From positions 186,001 through 250,000 of the forward strand of contig JAJOHG010000023.1 in NCBI GenBank assembly GCA_021029095.1: a stretch of DNA of 64,000 bases, read 5' to 3'. Both the position numbers and the translations under genes were made by a program. Source of the stretch: Phellopilus nigrolimitatus (lineage: Eukaryota; Basidiomycota; Agaricomycetes; Hymenochaetales; Hymenochaetaceae). The notes beneath the pieces were generated by a model. It did not search any database and had not been told where the DNA came from. It was given only the letters and a program-made list of their open reading frames with translations. Of this stretch, positions 44,510 to 56,455 are shown in pieces. Position 1 is the stretch's first letter; every line of letters starts with the position of its first letter.

Positions 44510-46533
44510 ATGGGTCAAAGCCAGTTTGTACATCTGTCCAAGCCAGAAACCACGATTGGCGGCATGAGCCACAGTTCCGCGCAGGAGACCGAGCAGGTGA
44601 GACATCCGAGCGTGTTACCCGAGACGGCACGCACTTCCACGATCCCGCTCACCCGCTCGCACACCAGCACCATGCGACGCTCTACCGCACTTTCAAGGCA
44701 GGCACCTGTCGCCCACTGGACTACCGGCGCGACCAGCTCCACCAGCTCGCGCGCATGTGCCAGGAGAACGCCGACGCGTTCGCCGATGCTATCTACAAGG
44801 ACGTCGGCAAACCCAAGCTCGAGGTCTTCGCGTTCGAGATCGGTGGTCTCGTTCAGCGCTGCCTCCTGTGTGCGGAGCATCTCGAGGAGTGGACCAAGCC
44901 TGAACCGGTGGACGTCCCCGCCTGGCAGAAGCCGTGGACGCCGACTGTGCATAGGACGCCGAAGGGCCCAGTTCTCATTATCGCGTGCGTCCCCGACTTC
45001 CCCATCTCATGCTTTATATTCCTTTCCCTTGTTTCCCCCTTACGTGAATTTGGCAGGCCATGGAATTACCCCTTGATCCTGTCCCTCCAAGCTCTGTACG
45101 CCGCCATTGCGGCTGGCTGCCCTGCTGTCATCAAGCCCTCCGAGTTTGCCCCAGCATTCGCGCAGCTGCTCGCCGAGCTCATACCCAAGTACCTCGATCC
45201 GAACGCCTACGCCGTTGTCAATGGCGGCGTCCCAGAGACAACCAAGCTCCTCGAGCTGCGCTGGGCCCACAGTGCGCGTCCTTCTCTACTCTTCCGAAAC
45301 ACTCGAGTGACCACGCAAACTATTCAGTATTCTACACCGGAAACGGCCGTGTCGGGCGTATCGTGGCCGCTGCTGCCGCCAAGCACCTCACGCCCGTCTC
45401 GCTCGAGCTCGGCGGCAAGTCGCCCGTCGTCGTCGACGCCGAGTCGTGCGACCTGCGCATCGCCGCGCGGCGCATTTTCTACGGCAAGGCCGCCAACGCA
45501 GGCCAAACGTGCGTCGCGCCGGACTACGTGCTGATTCCCCGCTCCGCACAGGACGCGCTCGTCTCCGCCCTGCGCGAGGTCGCCGCCGAGCGCTTCCCGT
45601 CCGGCGCGCTCGCGTCGGACTCGTACGGCCGCATCGTCAATGGCGCACACTTTACCCGGCTCACTGCGCTCCTCCGGCGCTCGCGGGGCAAAGTCGTGAT
45701 GGGCGGAGAGACGGACGAAGCACGCCTGAAGATCGCGCCGACGGTCGTGACGGATGTGCAAGACGGCGACGCACTGATGGAGGAGTACGTCGGCCCGATG
45801 GTTTTCGAGTAGTTTTGTTGTGGGCTGATGAGTGCGCAGGGAATTATTCGGTCCAATCCTTCCCATCGTGCCCATCGCGGACATCGACGAAGCGATTGCC
45901 TTCGTCAACGCACGCGACAACCCGCTTGCCTTCTACGCATTCACAAGCCGACCCGAAATCAAGCAGAAGCGTGCGTCCACCTTTTTCCCCTGTCTTCGAG
46001 GATTTCATTCATGCGCCCACAGTCCTCGACGAGACTCTCAGCGGCTCGCTCATCTTCAACGACACATTCGACCAACTTTCTGGTGTGTCCCCCGTCTGAA
46101 CAGTCTCCGCGCCGCTCTTACTAAGAAAGGGGCGCAGTGAACGAGCTTCCTTTCAGCGGCGTCGGCGAGTCCGGGTGTACGTGCCTCTTCTTTCTTATCT
46201 CTATGTTCCCCGATCGAAGTAATAGAAGCTAAATAACAATTCGGCTGATCTGCGCCACGTTTTTGCAGACGGGTGCCAGGTCATGAAGTACGGCTTCGAC
46301 GGCTTTACGCACGTGCGCAGCTCCTTGGATTTGCCTAATGAGTGCGTTCGCGTCCCTCCCTCCTCCCTTCCAATACTTTCATGCCTGATGACTGCTTGCT
46401 GATACATCGTTGCAGGATCGAGCCGCAGCTCTCCGTGCGCTACCCACCATACACGGAGGAGAATTTCAAGGTTATGTCCGCGGGAGTGTATCTTCCCATC
46501 CCGCCACGGTCTATCACGAAACCGCGTCTGTAG
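44510..46533 (+). CDS. Class 3 (fatty) aldehyde dehydrogenase, NAD(P)-dependent
   Basis: Oxidises aldehydes to acids; the closest named relatives are ALDH3/HFD1, which act on fatty aldehydes. Nine exons: 44510-44596, 44668-44984, 45057-45271, 45328-45784, 45840-45970, 46023-46082, 46138-46175, 46269-46341 and 46416-46533. Motifs in order are ATLYRTFKAGTCRPLDYRR (ALDH3 start), GPVLIIAPWNYPL, AAIAAGCPAVIKPSE, the cofactor strand FYTGNGRVGRIVA, the general-base Glu in VSLELGGKSPVVV, the nucleophile Cys in NAGQTCVAPDYVL, EELFGPILPIVP, LPFSGVGESGYG and the C-terminal RYPPYTEENFKVM. All catalytic residues are present. No hydrophobic C-terminal anchor is seen, unlike HFD1, so it may be soluble. One exon is only 38 bases. 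Confidence 0.92.
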
Positions 46534-46560
46534 CTTGAGGAATTTGGCACTCTGAATTTT

Positions 46561-46580
46561 TTCTTTCTTTCTTTCTTTCT
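46561..46580. repeat. (TTTC)n microsatellite
   Basis: About five TTTC units, just downstream of the ALDH stop. Confidence 0.85.
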
Positions 46581-47537
46581 CTTTTATTTGTCGTGCCCCT
46601 AAGGGTTGCCTTCGGAATTAATACATGCGTGGATGCCGGTATAAGGCTGTTGGTCCCGATGGAATTCTCAAGATGGATGGATGTACTTTTATTATTTGTG
46701 TTACCTGAGAATCGAACTGGACTACAGCCTATGCTCATTTCTTCGATTGTGACGTATGAACCGAAATCGCTCAAAACACAGCCACGCGGATGCAAAAAGT
46801 GTAAGTGCTGATGCGATCTGATTCCATCCACGCTTGCATTCGCATTCTCGCTACTTGACATGCAACTGAGGACCTTTTTTTCTCTGGAGACTTGCTTTGA
46901 TACAACGACGCATGTTCAGTGCTCTGGACTTGATGCCTACTGTGGTTCACATAAATAACGACAGTCTTCGAAAGAGAATGTTTTGAAGTTTCACGACCTC
47001 AAGCTGAGCCACGATGTACGTGTACCGAATGCTGCTGGTGAGATCCTTGCTCCGTGACGTTTTATATGCTTCCTTTCGCATACTATCTAATATATGATTC
47101 TGAAAACCACAATAGTCTGGCCTGCGAGTGTAGCGCCGCACCGCGCCACCGATCCACATCTCGAATCGCTTTGAACCTCGTGCTGGATACACCCGCACGA
47201 ACGGTAGTCGATCTGGGGATCCCAATTAACGGGGTATACTCTGTCTATGAAACTCCTGCCGATGTAAGCCGCAGACTGTCTTGCCAGCCTGCTTGGGCCT
47301 ATCCCCCGATGAGGCGCTGCCGCGTCAGGCTTGTCCGGCGCCACCTAATATCTACAACCTCGTTTAAAGAAGGCCCAGGCGGCTGTTCGCCGCTTCCGCT
47401 GACGCGGCCGCTTTCTGGCGGACACTCTCTTTGCGCTCAGGTCTCGCCGTGGACTCCACGCTGTGCGTATCCCACAGGCGCTTTCAGATTGTTCACCGCC
47501 TGTGCCCTTTACGTAGCTTGCTGTGGCCTTCGCTCAG
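46581..47537. other. Intergenic, no gene recognised
   Basis: Downstream flank of ALDH and upstream flank of the first DUF6699 gene. Only short open frames. Confidence 0.5.
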
Positions 47538-47543
47538 TATAAA
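47538..47543 (+). promoter_or_regulatory. TATA box of the DUF6699 gene at 47644
   Basis: TATAAA, 101 bases before the ATG, followed by GTCGAGG. The position fits a core promoter. Confidence 0.55.
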
Positions 47544-47643
47544 GTCGAGGTCTGCGACCATTTCAATCAAGACCCTCTCAAGTCGTGCACTCTCGCGCCT
47601 TCGCACCCGACTATAAGCAATCTCCCTCCGCCTTGGCGTTACT

Positions 47644-48243
47644 ATGTTCGGAGGGTTTTTCAAGCATAACTCCTTTTCGCCACGTAATCGTAATCAGAAG
47701 ACAGCTAATCGCGCAGTTCATCCACAATGGCCCAGAAACTCGCTGAACTACGCGCTTGCTTCACGCTATATTTACCATCCGCACAAGGGAGCCGAAATCC
47801 GCTGGGACTTGCGCAACGACCCTTACAACCCGCCGCTGCGCTGCGCCTTCCCGCCATTCGCTCGCATCAGCCAGTCCGTCTTCCACGAGCCCGCCACCTA
47901 TTTTCCCATGCGGTTCGTACGCATCAAATTGCAGCCAAGTCCCACCGTGTCCTTCTACATCGACGTGCACGACGATGCATATGTCACCGTCGGGCATGTT
48001 TTGGAGGCTGTATATCGGGTCCTGCGTGAACCGCTATCGGAGTCTCAATGGGGGAGACTCTCAGATGTCTCTAGGTGCCGAGTCTGGACGGCGTTTCACG
48101 AACGGTGCTCAAAGGCCAGCCATCCTGATTATGAGTCCTACAAGGGCATGAAGAAGATCGACCTATTAGGCAACAAGACGTTGTTCCAAGGTCTAGAAAC
48201 ATCTAACGAGGGCCCTTATACGTGGAATCTGAACCTTTCCTGA
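47644..48243 (+). CDS. DUF6699 protein
   Basis: Single-exon gene, 199 residues. The domain begins at about residue 52 with EIRWDLRNDPYNPPL, the standard WDLR start of basidiomycete DUF6699. It continues with VSFYIDVHDDAYVTVGHVLE and AVYRVLREPLSESQWGRL, and ends with KKIDLLGNKTLFQGLE and the final tryptophan strand YTWNLNLS. All segments are present, so the protein looks intact. Function is unknown; the family is expanded in mushroom-forming fungi. ATG at 47644 is the first in frame. A second copy lies 1.7 kb downstream on the same strand. Confidence 0.8.
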   Translation: MFGGFFKHNSFSPRNRNQKTANRAVHPQWPRNSLNYALASRYIYHPHKGAEIRWDLRNDPYNPPLRCAFPPFARISQSVFHEPATYFPMRFVRIKLQPSPTVSFYIDVHDDAYVTVGHVLEAVYRVLREPLSESQWGRLSDVSRCRVWTAFHERCSKASHPDYESYKGMKKIDLLGNKTLFQGLETSNEGPYTWNLNLS

Positions 48244-49765
48244 CATTTTTGGTATGTTGTATGCTCTGCTTCTTCTATTTTCGGAACTCATTCCTTCGAA
48301 TTATGAGCAGATACCAATATCTTGTTCGACGAGGAACTAAAATACCCATATTATCACAGCTTTTACGACAACTCTATAGATTCTAATTCGAAACGCAAGC
48401 ACCCTTCGCTGTTTTGTAATCGTTTCTTTCGATTGAAACTTCACGAACACTTTGCTTATTGTATATCTTGCACACCCTCATCTATACCCATCTCATTTTT
48501 TTCACAACTTCTCTTATCATTTGCACTGTATCATTAGGCCTTTTAAACTTGTATCTGTTATACTCGTGGCTTTCAACTTCTGTTTTCAAATTTCAAATGC
48601 GTTCTTCGCATCCGAATTTGATGTCGATTCGAACTTGCAGCTGCTGTCTCCCTATCACCTGCCTTGGAAAGACCCATGCGACAGGGTCAATGGACAGGTA
48701 CAAGTATAACGGTGTGTCCTAGAGCTTTTGTCTTGTTTTCTTCTTCCGAATCTCATGGAGAATGATTCATCGATGATCACCCAGTTCGGCGGCTCCTGAC
48801 TACTAAGTAGTATGTGCGTGTGATTCTTCAAGGAAAAACTCTTTCACAGTAACATATTGTTCAGTCAGCTTGAGACTAGGTTCAGACACTGGAGACAGCA
48901 CTCAGATGAGGACAAGGATATCCAAAATCGGAAAAGAAGCGATCGGCGCACAGCCACATGCAATCGCACGCAAATCTGCTCGCTCACTGCTTCCTTCGGG
49001 CGTTTCCTGACTCTCTACAGCCTCCCACAGCCTAGGTGTCCTAAAAGTCTTCTGAGCTCGTAAGTTCTCAATCGTATCTTCTGTGCATAAACTAGAATAA
49101 TGCGTCAATCCGCTCAAGTCTCAATTCAAAAATAATGTAGGCACGTGTCTGACTCGGCCCTATTTAGATCCTTTTGAGTCCCCCACGTTTTCTTTTGTGC
49201 TGACCGGATTTGAAAAAGACCTGAGAACTCGAAAGATACAACGTTATCGAGTCATCCGCTTGGGTCAACATCATTCGCCTGTTTACTGCGGGAATTCAGT
49301 TACTCTACCTGTGTCACATCGATCTGCTAGCACTGGAGCTCTGGTCTCTACTAACGATCTGGAGGCTTCGCACTCTCTTTCAATCTCAAGGAACGCGCAG
49401 GAAGAGGCCTTCAAGCCTTTCATGGCCTCTCATAAGATACGAACAATGGCATCACGGCCCTCAACCGTCGATATCGATTATCCGGCGCCGCCTTGGCCTC
49501 GTCTCTAACATCGTCCTAACGACGAATACAAAGACGAAGACCTCAAGCCTCACATCTGCATCGGAGCTTCTTCTGGTTGTTCTCGCAGGCCACTCATGTA
49601 TCCTGTTGCTGTGCTGTACTGGCGCTCAGGCCAGAAAATGCTCAACGTGTGGTGCGAGGACGCGCCGGAGGCAACTCCTCCGACTGTCACAGGGTCTGAG
49701 CGGTGACTCAATTCCTTATGTTCCCTTCTACTGTTCTGCAGGCCACTCCGCAGCCGCACATTGCC
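48244..49765. other. Intergenic between two DUF6699 genes
   Basis: 1.5 kb without a supported gene. AT-rich to about 48850; beyond that only short frames. Confidence 0.5.
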
Positions 49766-49773
49766 TATATAAA
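49766..49773 (+). promoter_or_regulatory. TATA box of the DUF6699 gene at 49922
   Basis: TATATAAA, 149 bases before the ATG. Confidence 0.55.
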
Positions 49774-49921
49774 GTGAGCTGAGGGCGCACGAACTCCAGG
49801 CTCAGCCAGATCAGTCACGCTTTCCGTTCCACCGTCTACGAAACGTGATTATATTTCTCCTACAAATATTCACCACCATTCAGAAGTACAGCTACGTATT
49901 ACCGCCGCCTTTCCCGCCATC

Positions 49922-50503
49922 ATGTCCAACTCCAAACCGCGCGTCCACAAAAACCTCGACGTTGAAACATACCGGCCCCGCGGCAACAGCGCGCCGCCGC
50001 GGACATGGGACATGCGCTACGACCCGCGCGAGCGGTGGGGCGTGTTCCGCGAGCCCCGCTTCCCGTATCACTACAATTACTACGGCCCGCGCACGACCGC
50101 CGTCATGCCGCGCGTCGAGCGGCTGTGCATCCTCTTCCGGTACCACCACAGCGTGAAGAGTAACTGGACGTTCGACATCATGCACATGGGCCCGCCGTCC
50201 GGGGCCGACGGCTACGCCGTGACTGCGGAGGACGTGGTCGGCGGGATCTACGAGCAGCTGCGCATCGAGGCGAGCGACGAGGAACGGAGCCACTCCAGGG
50301 AGCACAACGCACTGGCGGAGCAGGCGCGAGTCGAGCGGTGCAGGCTGTTCGGGCTCAACATGTCGTGGGAGCCACTGAGAAGGATCGACTATGTGAAGGG
50401 TGTGCTGGGATTCTGCGCCTTCGGGGGCCTAGAAGGGTACTCTCGCCATCTATGCACTCCGAGGCTGAGACTATTGCTTATTAACGTCGATATTGAAGCG
50501 TAA
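49922..50503 (+). CDS. DUF6699 protein
   Basis: Single-exon gene, 193 residues. The domain starts RTWDMRYDPRERWGVF, followed by VERLCILFRYHHSVKSNWTF and DIMHMGPPSGADGYAVTAED with VVGGIYEQLR (the T-x-x-D-V-V helix start), and near the end RIDYVKGVLGFCAFGGLEGY. This follows the same order as the copy at 47644, but the two are strongly diverged, so this is an old pair. The strand connecting to the helix has a longer, Gly-rich loop. Function unknown. Confidence 0.78.
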   Translation: MSNSKPRVHKNLDVETYRPRGNSAPPRTWDMRYDPRERWGVFREPRFPYHYNYYGPRTTAVMPRVERLCILFRYHHSVKSNWTFDIMHMGPPSGADGYAVTAEDVVGGIYEQLRIEASDEERSHSREHNALAEQARVERCRLFGLNMSWEPLRRIDYVKGVLGFCAFGGLEGYSRHLCTPRLRLLLINVDIEA

Positions 50504-50961
50504 TATTTTGCTACCTGTATACCCCGAGGCACAGGTTCTTCAAATTCCAATATACCCATATGCCAAATTTGATGCTACAGATAAATGTTCCATGCCACAT
50601 CAGGGAAGGCACAATTTTTTGTTTGTTTCACAAACGAAGTCGTATTACTGTAACAAAGTTGTTATGCAAGATAAATTGAGATAATGCTACAGATGAGTTC
50701 CACACGTGAACAGTTACCAAATGATTAAACGCAATTATTGGGCTCCACATTTCACACCTGCGCATGCACGAGAGCGCCGCGTAGTTCAGGCCTCAGGTCC
50801 AGCTCGGATGTATCAATTCCATCGAAGTCACGGTCCTTCAAACGCCTCGTGCGTATCTCGCGTTGCGAAAGATACAGGTACCAGAGATCGAGAAGGTCTT
50901 TCGCGACGCAGAAAATACCTAGACCGACGGTGTTTCGCCACCTGCTTTAAGTCAGCAAAAG
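50504..50961. other. Convergent 3' flanks, no gene recognised
   Basis: Between the ends of the DUF6699 and RING-CH genes. Confidence 0.5.
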
Positions 50962-52965
50962 CTACGAGAAATTGCAAGAGAAGAGACGAGGCGGGACGAA
51001 CCAAACAGGGTCAGACTCCGTCCAGGCCGGCGTACCAACCAACAGGACCCGAGCAACGAGGGCGAGAGACACCTGCATCTTCTCTTGGGCATTCAGACCT
51101 GCCGGCATGCTGTACATCTCTGAAACAGACAGCAAGCGGCCCGCCCGCGGCGGGCGAATCGCAAGAAAGCGACACAGCAGCCCTCTAGGCGAATAAGGAG
51201 AGAACATATGCGAGTTCATGTTTACCCGCTGGTGGGCAAAGGCGGCAGACGGGAGCGCAAGGCGAAGAAGAACAGAACCCATAAATGAAGCAATGGGCGG
51301 GATAAGCAGTGCACCACCGACAAGGCTCCCGAACGCCGCGCCCGTCAGACGGAGGCGTAGACGGGCGCGATCGCCATTCTCGCCGTTGTCATTCCCGCCC
51401 TGTGCTTGATTATTGTTGACGTCCACATTTGCTGGCGGAATTATCCTGGGACGACCCGCAGGAGCATTGGGGGCCGGGACAGCGCGTGGAGGATTCGGAA
51501 CTTGTTCTTGTGCCGGGGGTGGTGGCGCCAGTTCCGGCGGCTGGTCCCTTGGTTGTGCGTCATCCGCTGCGCCGTCAAGGACAAGCCTGACATTATTTTC
51601 ATCTTGCAATTGATGCACCTGATTATTATTATTATTGGCAGGTGCGGGGCGTTGCTGTTCTGCTTGGCCTTGCTGCTGCGCATTATCGCCCTCGTCTCGG
51701 ACTTCCTCGTCCTCTATTCGCATCTCCATACGGAAATTCTGCACAACAACCTGCCTTAAGCCAGCCTGGCCCGCTTCTCTGTCTTCGCCGGGCAGCATGT
51801 CACCCAGGACGAATAGACGGAGACGTGTAAGGTAAGAAGCGTAGCGGGTTCGGATGAGGCTCAATCCGACATTGAACACCAATGGGGAGGGGGGCCAGCC
51901 ATACAGAAAGTCCTTCACCGTATCCTCCCAGATAGCACGCGCAAACACTACCCGTTTGATGGGTGGTAACCCTCGTCCGAAGTTATTCAGTCCGAGAAAA
52001 GACAAAAATCTGCCCGAAGTACTGGACGCCGCCATCTGCGCGACTGGAGGAGCCGACGGCCAGAGCATCATAAGCGGAATGAGCGGGATTGTGTTGCGAA
52101 ATCGTTTCGTGCGGCTAAGAATGAGGCTTAAAGGAATCATCGGGAGGTCGAGGAAAGCGTGGAATGGCCAGTTTTGAGGGTCGTCGGTGAGTACAAGATC
52201 GTACATCTCAGCCCCAAGAAATTTGTGCGTAGCGAAGGCACCATAGCTGGTAAGAAGGATGTATACACCTTCAAATAACCCTCCATATGAGATACAATTC
52301 ACAAACTAAACGGATGTGCACACACCAGCGCCAATGGCTACAACCGACGAACCCAACGTCAAAAACGACGCCCCATGCCCGCACAGGGTGAGAACAGCAT
52401 TCAAGTTGTCCATCACCTTCAGTACGAAAGGGTTGTTGCTTTCCATCACATACCGCTCACCACATTGTGGGCATTTGAGGATGTTGGACGCCAGTTTCTC
52501 CGGGTTGTTCTCCGAGGTACGTATCCACTCGAGGAGACACTGTTCATGGGCGACAAGAGAGCATTTACATGGGTGCACCCAGCGCCGAGGCGGATTGGAA
52601 GGTTCTAATAGTAATTGTCGTATAAATCGCGTTCATTCTGTGGTAATATTCGCGAAACTTACTGTCATGCTCCTCCTCTTCGGTGCAGATGTAACATGAC
52701 TTTATCTGTAACACATGTATGGTAAGTATCAATTAAGCTCAATACCGCCATCCAACGACGTACTCGAAGGTCGTTGACTGTCGGCGCGCGCTGCATGGCG
52801 GCTACGGTCGGTGTCGGCTTTGTGAGCGTACACACTCACAAAGCCGGCGTGGCGCACACCCCGTGGCGCGGTTTTACGTAATAAAGAGGCTGGCTTTCCA
52901 TTGCCGTTTCTAGCACCGACGATCTCCTCCAGAAGGCTCGGAACGACGCTTCCATCGCCTAACAT
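50962..52965 (-). CDS. RING-CH (MARCH-type) membrane-associated E3 ubiquitin ligase
   Basis: Membrane E3 ligase of the RINGv type. The zinc ligands are CYIC at the end of the second exon (about 52670-52700), then WVHPCKC and HEQCLLEWI, and finally LKCPQC (52480-52580). Between the CKC pair and the His there are only four residues, shorter than the seven usual in animal MARCH proteins. After the RING come several hydrophobic segments (VLTLCGHGASFLTLGSSVVA, LFEGVYILLTSYGAFA, TIPLIPLMMLW and, near the end, GAAFGSLVGGALLIPPIASF), with a Gln/Asn/Pro-rich linker at about 51400-51700. The first exon (from 52965, MLGDGSVVPSLLEEI...) is tentative; a GTGAGC donor at about 52839 gives the right phase. 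A 45-base intron at about 52317-52273 removes an in-frame stop. Confidence 0.82.
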
Positions 52966-53929
52966 TCTGCGAAAAATCTACAAATCGACTCTACGAAGGT
53001 AATTATGTGACTAAATCTCACAGGAGAGACGCAAGTGAATGCCAACTCGATAACCTCCCAGACCTCAGCATTGACTCTTCTCTAGTACACTTTTTAAATA
53101 GAAAGGTTCCCCCATTTATGGACCCGCTAATTGTGAGCTTCTTTCCTGAACTTTGAGTTTATACACTTATTAGAGGCAGCGCCTATAGCAAACTTTGGGA
53201 GTTGACAATAACGACCTTTGTTCTCCCACCTCATCGTCTATGAAACAGGTCATTCAGTTGCTTTGAATGTCAGTACGGAGTGATCGTGATTAGCGACTCG
53301 GGAAGCGCCACCGACATTACGCCTGCAGAAGTGTCTCGGAGACTCGGGCCTTTGATAGTCACAAGATAGAGCTTCACCGTGGTAGAGAACTAATTGTGTT
53401 ATCGTGCGCTGTGGAACGAATAAACGAAAACTCTGTTCTGCTGTTTCCGTACTGACGAAGACGAGCAATGTTCGTCTGCGATCATATTGGGAACACTGGC
53501 GGCTATCAGACAGCGGTCTCTTGTATTTTTCCCCCTCCCCAAATTTTCGAAGTTTTGAAGAAGCACTTACGAAGTGCCTCCAAGGAAGTGCCATAGGCTG
53601 CGTCGTATTTGAAGGAGATGATAGACATGGGCTGGAAGTACTAGTAAATCTATTCTTGACTTTATTTAGGGGACTCGCAATCTGGGTCTATACCCAATTA
53701 AACAAAAAATATGCACGATGAGTCGCAAGATTAAATTACATCTCTGCATCACCAGTATGGACGGAACATTTGCTACGCCGAAGCCTTCAATACGAGTCCC
53801 TGCGCGGGATGATTTAATCCCTGAGTCGACAACATTTAGCACAAGAACCCACGTCCCACAAATCTAAAATACTTCTGACCCCGAATAAGGAAGTGGACGA
53901 AGGCTAGAACTGGTCACTGCCCCGGACAC
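52966..53929. other. Intergenic, no gene recognised
   Basis: About 960 bp between two minus-strand genes. The short open frames lack motifs. Confidence 0.5.
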
Positions 53930-55382
53930 TCATACATTCGTGGCGTCTTTCGGCGATGACAGGAACCGCGCACTCTCGTTCCTGGGCCGACGATGTTGCA
54001 CCGAGCCGCTGAACGCCCCCCGACCCTTGCTCGTGCAAAAGATGCCGAACGAACGGCGCAATGGCGAGCGAGCGGGGACGGCGACGTACGTCGGCGGCTC
54101 GCCCTCGCCCTTATCGTCGTCTTCGTCCGTGGATACCTCATCATCTTCGTCATCGTCGTCGTCTTCATCTTCATCGTCGCTATGATTGTTTACAGGAAAG
54201 TCCACAGGGAGACTAAATGTCGCCCTGCGCGCCCTGGGAGAAGGGTGGAGCGAGGCGCGAGGCAGTGCCACAGGTTCAGCGTGCCGTCGCTTGAAGTGCA
54301 CAGTGTCATTCGACGCCTGCCGTCGGATCGGGACGGCAAGACGTACCCGGGGCCCTGACCTCAGAATTTCCTGGTTCGTGCGGGTAGATGATTCATGAGA
54401 TTCTACGAATAGCGGTGCTTTCGATGAATGTGATGGCCTATGCAAAGGCGTGGGAGGTGCTGTAAATTAATTAAGCATATGAGCGAGTTTCATAAAGAGC
54501 CAGAGGAGACCACAATGCTTACGTAGCATAACATTTGGAGGAAGAACAGGTGAGACAGATGGCCGACCCCACGGCGGTGATCCAGAGCGCCGGGCTAGCG
54601 AAGGACTGCAAGCTGCAGAACCTGTAGATGTCGACACCAAAAGGTTCTTCTTTGGCACACCACAGGTGGACCCATCTCTCGTGGCTTTGACATCACAAGA
54701 CCGGGATATGTCGTCAAGATGTTCCGCCTGAGATCCCGCTTTCGTGCAGAGTTTTAGCTGCGTGGAGAGAGGGAAGAGCAGGCGGCTAAGGCGCACTGCA
54801 TTATAATCGTTCGTCAGAGTCAATCATGATCGTAGTTTTTAACAAACGAAGACGTTAGAATACCGGCGTTCATATTTAGAGAAAGCGCATAGGCGAAGCC
54901 TTACCTTGCAGGTCTTTCGATTCAAGTCGCGCGTCATGGCTGTGTGCCTGGAGCTGCGTTAGGAGACCGAAGTACGCGGCTTTATGTGGCGATAAATGGT
55001 CGGGACACGAGGAGAACGTGTGCAGGCTGACGCCGTTGTCCTGCAGGGTGCCTTTCGCCACCTGAAATGGGGCGAGTACATTGAGTTCTCACGGCGCATT
55101 TCTCGACTAATTTCTAAAACTATAGAAGAGCAGACTCACTTCAACAAGTGAGATTAACTGTTTGATATCAAAAATTAATATGATGCTGTCAGTTGACTTG
55201 CAGCTAGAGAGTAAAAAAGGGGCGGCGCTGAAAGGACGCACCTTTTCAGGATCAGAGGTGAAGTAAGAATGTGGAAAATGAAGCAGCATCGTGCGCAACT
55301 CGTCGACCGCATCGAGGAACTCGGCGCACAACGATAGACGCATACTTAGGTCGCCGAAGTTCGACGAGCCATAACGAGCCAT
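53930..55382 (-). CDS. Hypothetical protein with helical N-terminus and acidic patch
   Basis: Not recognised. About five exons: 55382 to about 55242 (MARYGSSNFGDLSMRLSLCA, ELRTMLLHFPHSYFTSDPEK), about 55200-55139 (STDSIILIFDIKQLISLVE), about 55061-54906 (VAKGTLQDNGVSLHTFSSCP, SPHKAAYFGLLTQLQ), about 54758-54523 and about 54463-53930. The first 110 residues look like a folded helical domain. The rest is Ser/Pro/Arg-rich and disordered, with a strongly acidic patch (SDDEDEDDDDDEDDEVSTDE, near 54150) and ending SSPKDATNV. The mix of basic and acidic low-complexity sequence suggests a nuclear or cytoskeletal scaffold, but no function can be assigned. Confidence 0.65.
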
Positions 55383-55461
55383 CTTGGCGATTATAGATTC
55401 CCGCCAGAAGTTGAGAAATGGGAATGTGGAGAGAAAGGGTAGAAGTAATTCTACTTTATAT

Positions 55462-55484
55462 GTCAGAAGTCAGAAGTCAGAAGA
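55462..55484. repeat. GTCAGAA(G) triplet repeat
   Basis: Three tandem copies of the 7-base unit TCAGAAG, about 80 bases upstream of the hypothetical gene's start codon. Confidence 0.8.
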
Positions 55485-56455
55485 TAAAGTCGGCAAAATT
55501 TTGGAAGATGTGTCGCAAAGGAGTATAAGGGGGGAAATGCAGAGAGATGTAATGATGATGGTTGGGAGCCAAGAGGCGTGCACCAAAGAAGGTCAGGTCG
55601 CGGGCTAAAAGGATAAGAGGGCGGATCTACAGCGCTAGCGGGCTGTGCCGAGGGTCAGCAATTATGGTTGTGAAGAACTACGGCAAGCGAAGCTTGTGTG
55701 GCCTTCTGAGTCCATCCACTAGGACGACAGGTGGCGCAGTCTGATATTTACTTTTCCATTGATCTGGTCGCGGTACATAATCCATATCGCATCTGCATCT
55801 GCAGTATCTACTGCGGGCCTATTGTAAATTATTTGTGGTTTGTTTCAGCAAGCGCGAGTTCGACAGCTAGGGGCGATGATTTTCGGTAATTTTAGCGGCG
55901 TTCACAACCTCCACCAAATTTGGACGCATAGTGCCGCTTTTGGACATCACATTCTCTTTCTTTCTCCACGCGGACAAACCCCGCGAGAGTCTGCGCCTGC
56001 CCACACGTATCTTTGATCGCGAAGAAGGGTAGTGAAATTCTACATCGGAGAGTCATAGAACATGCCTTCTGCTGCGGCAAATGTCACGGAATGCTCAACA
56101 TGTGCTTCCGAGTCAGACCGACACAAAAACATCCGTCGCGGACGGCCCCGTGTCTACCGTTGAATAACAAATACACATTTGCAACATCGTCATGTTTATC
56201 TATCTAAGAATTGCATGGATTTTTTTTATTGGAAGCGCTCAAACACGACATGCAGACCGAAAAAACAAGTTTGGCACTGTGGTTTGTCAATCTATTAATA
56301 TACATTGAATGATTTCTTTGGGCGCTCCCTGACAAGCTAGCTGGCTAAGTGCCGCGGCCCTTCGGTTGCCTCTAACTTATAAGAAGAAGTTCAAATACAA
56401 TGCATAAGAAAGAAGTATACTATTCAAAAGGGACATCCATATACAGTTAGAAATA
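55485..56455. other. Intergenic, no gene recognised
   Basis: About 970 bp between MCM10 and the downstream hypothetical gene (both minus). Confidence 0.5.

Noticed and set aside
52299..52318. 18-20 base intron between the RING and the membrane part of the RING-CH gene
   Set aside because: Too short for a fungal spliceosomal intron; a 45-base intron ending at ATGGAG fits better and restores the frame.
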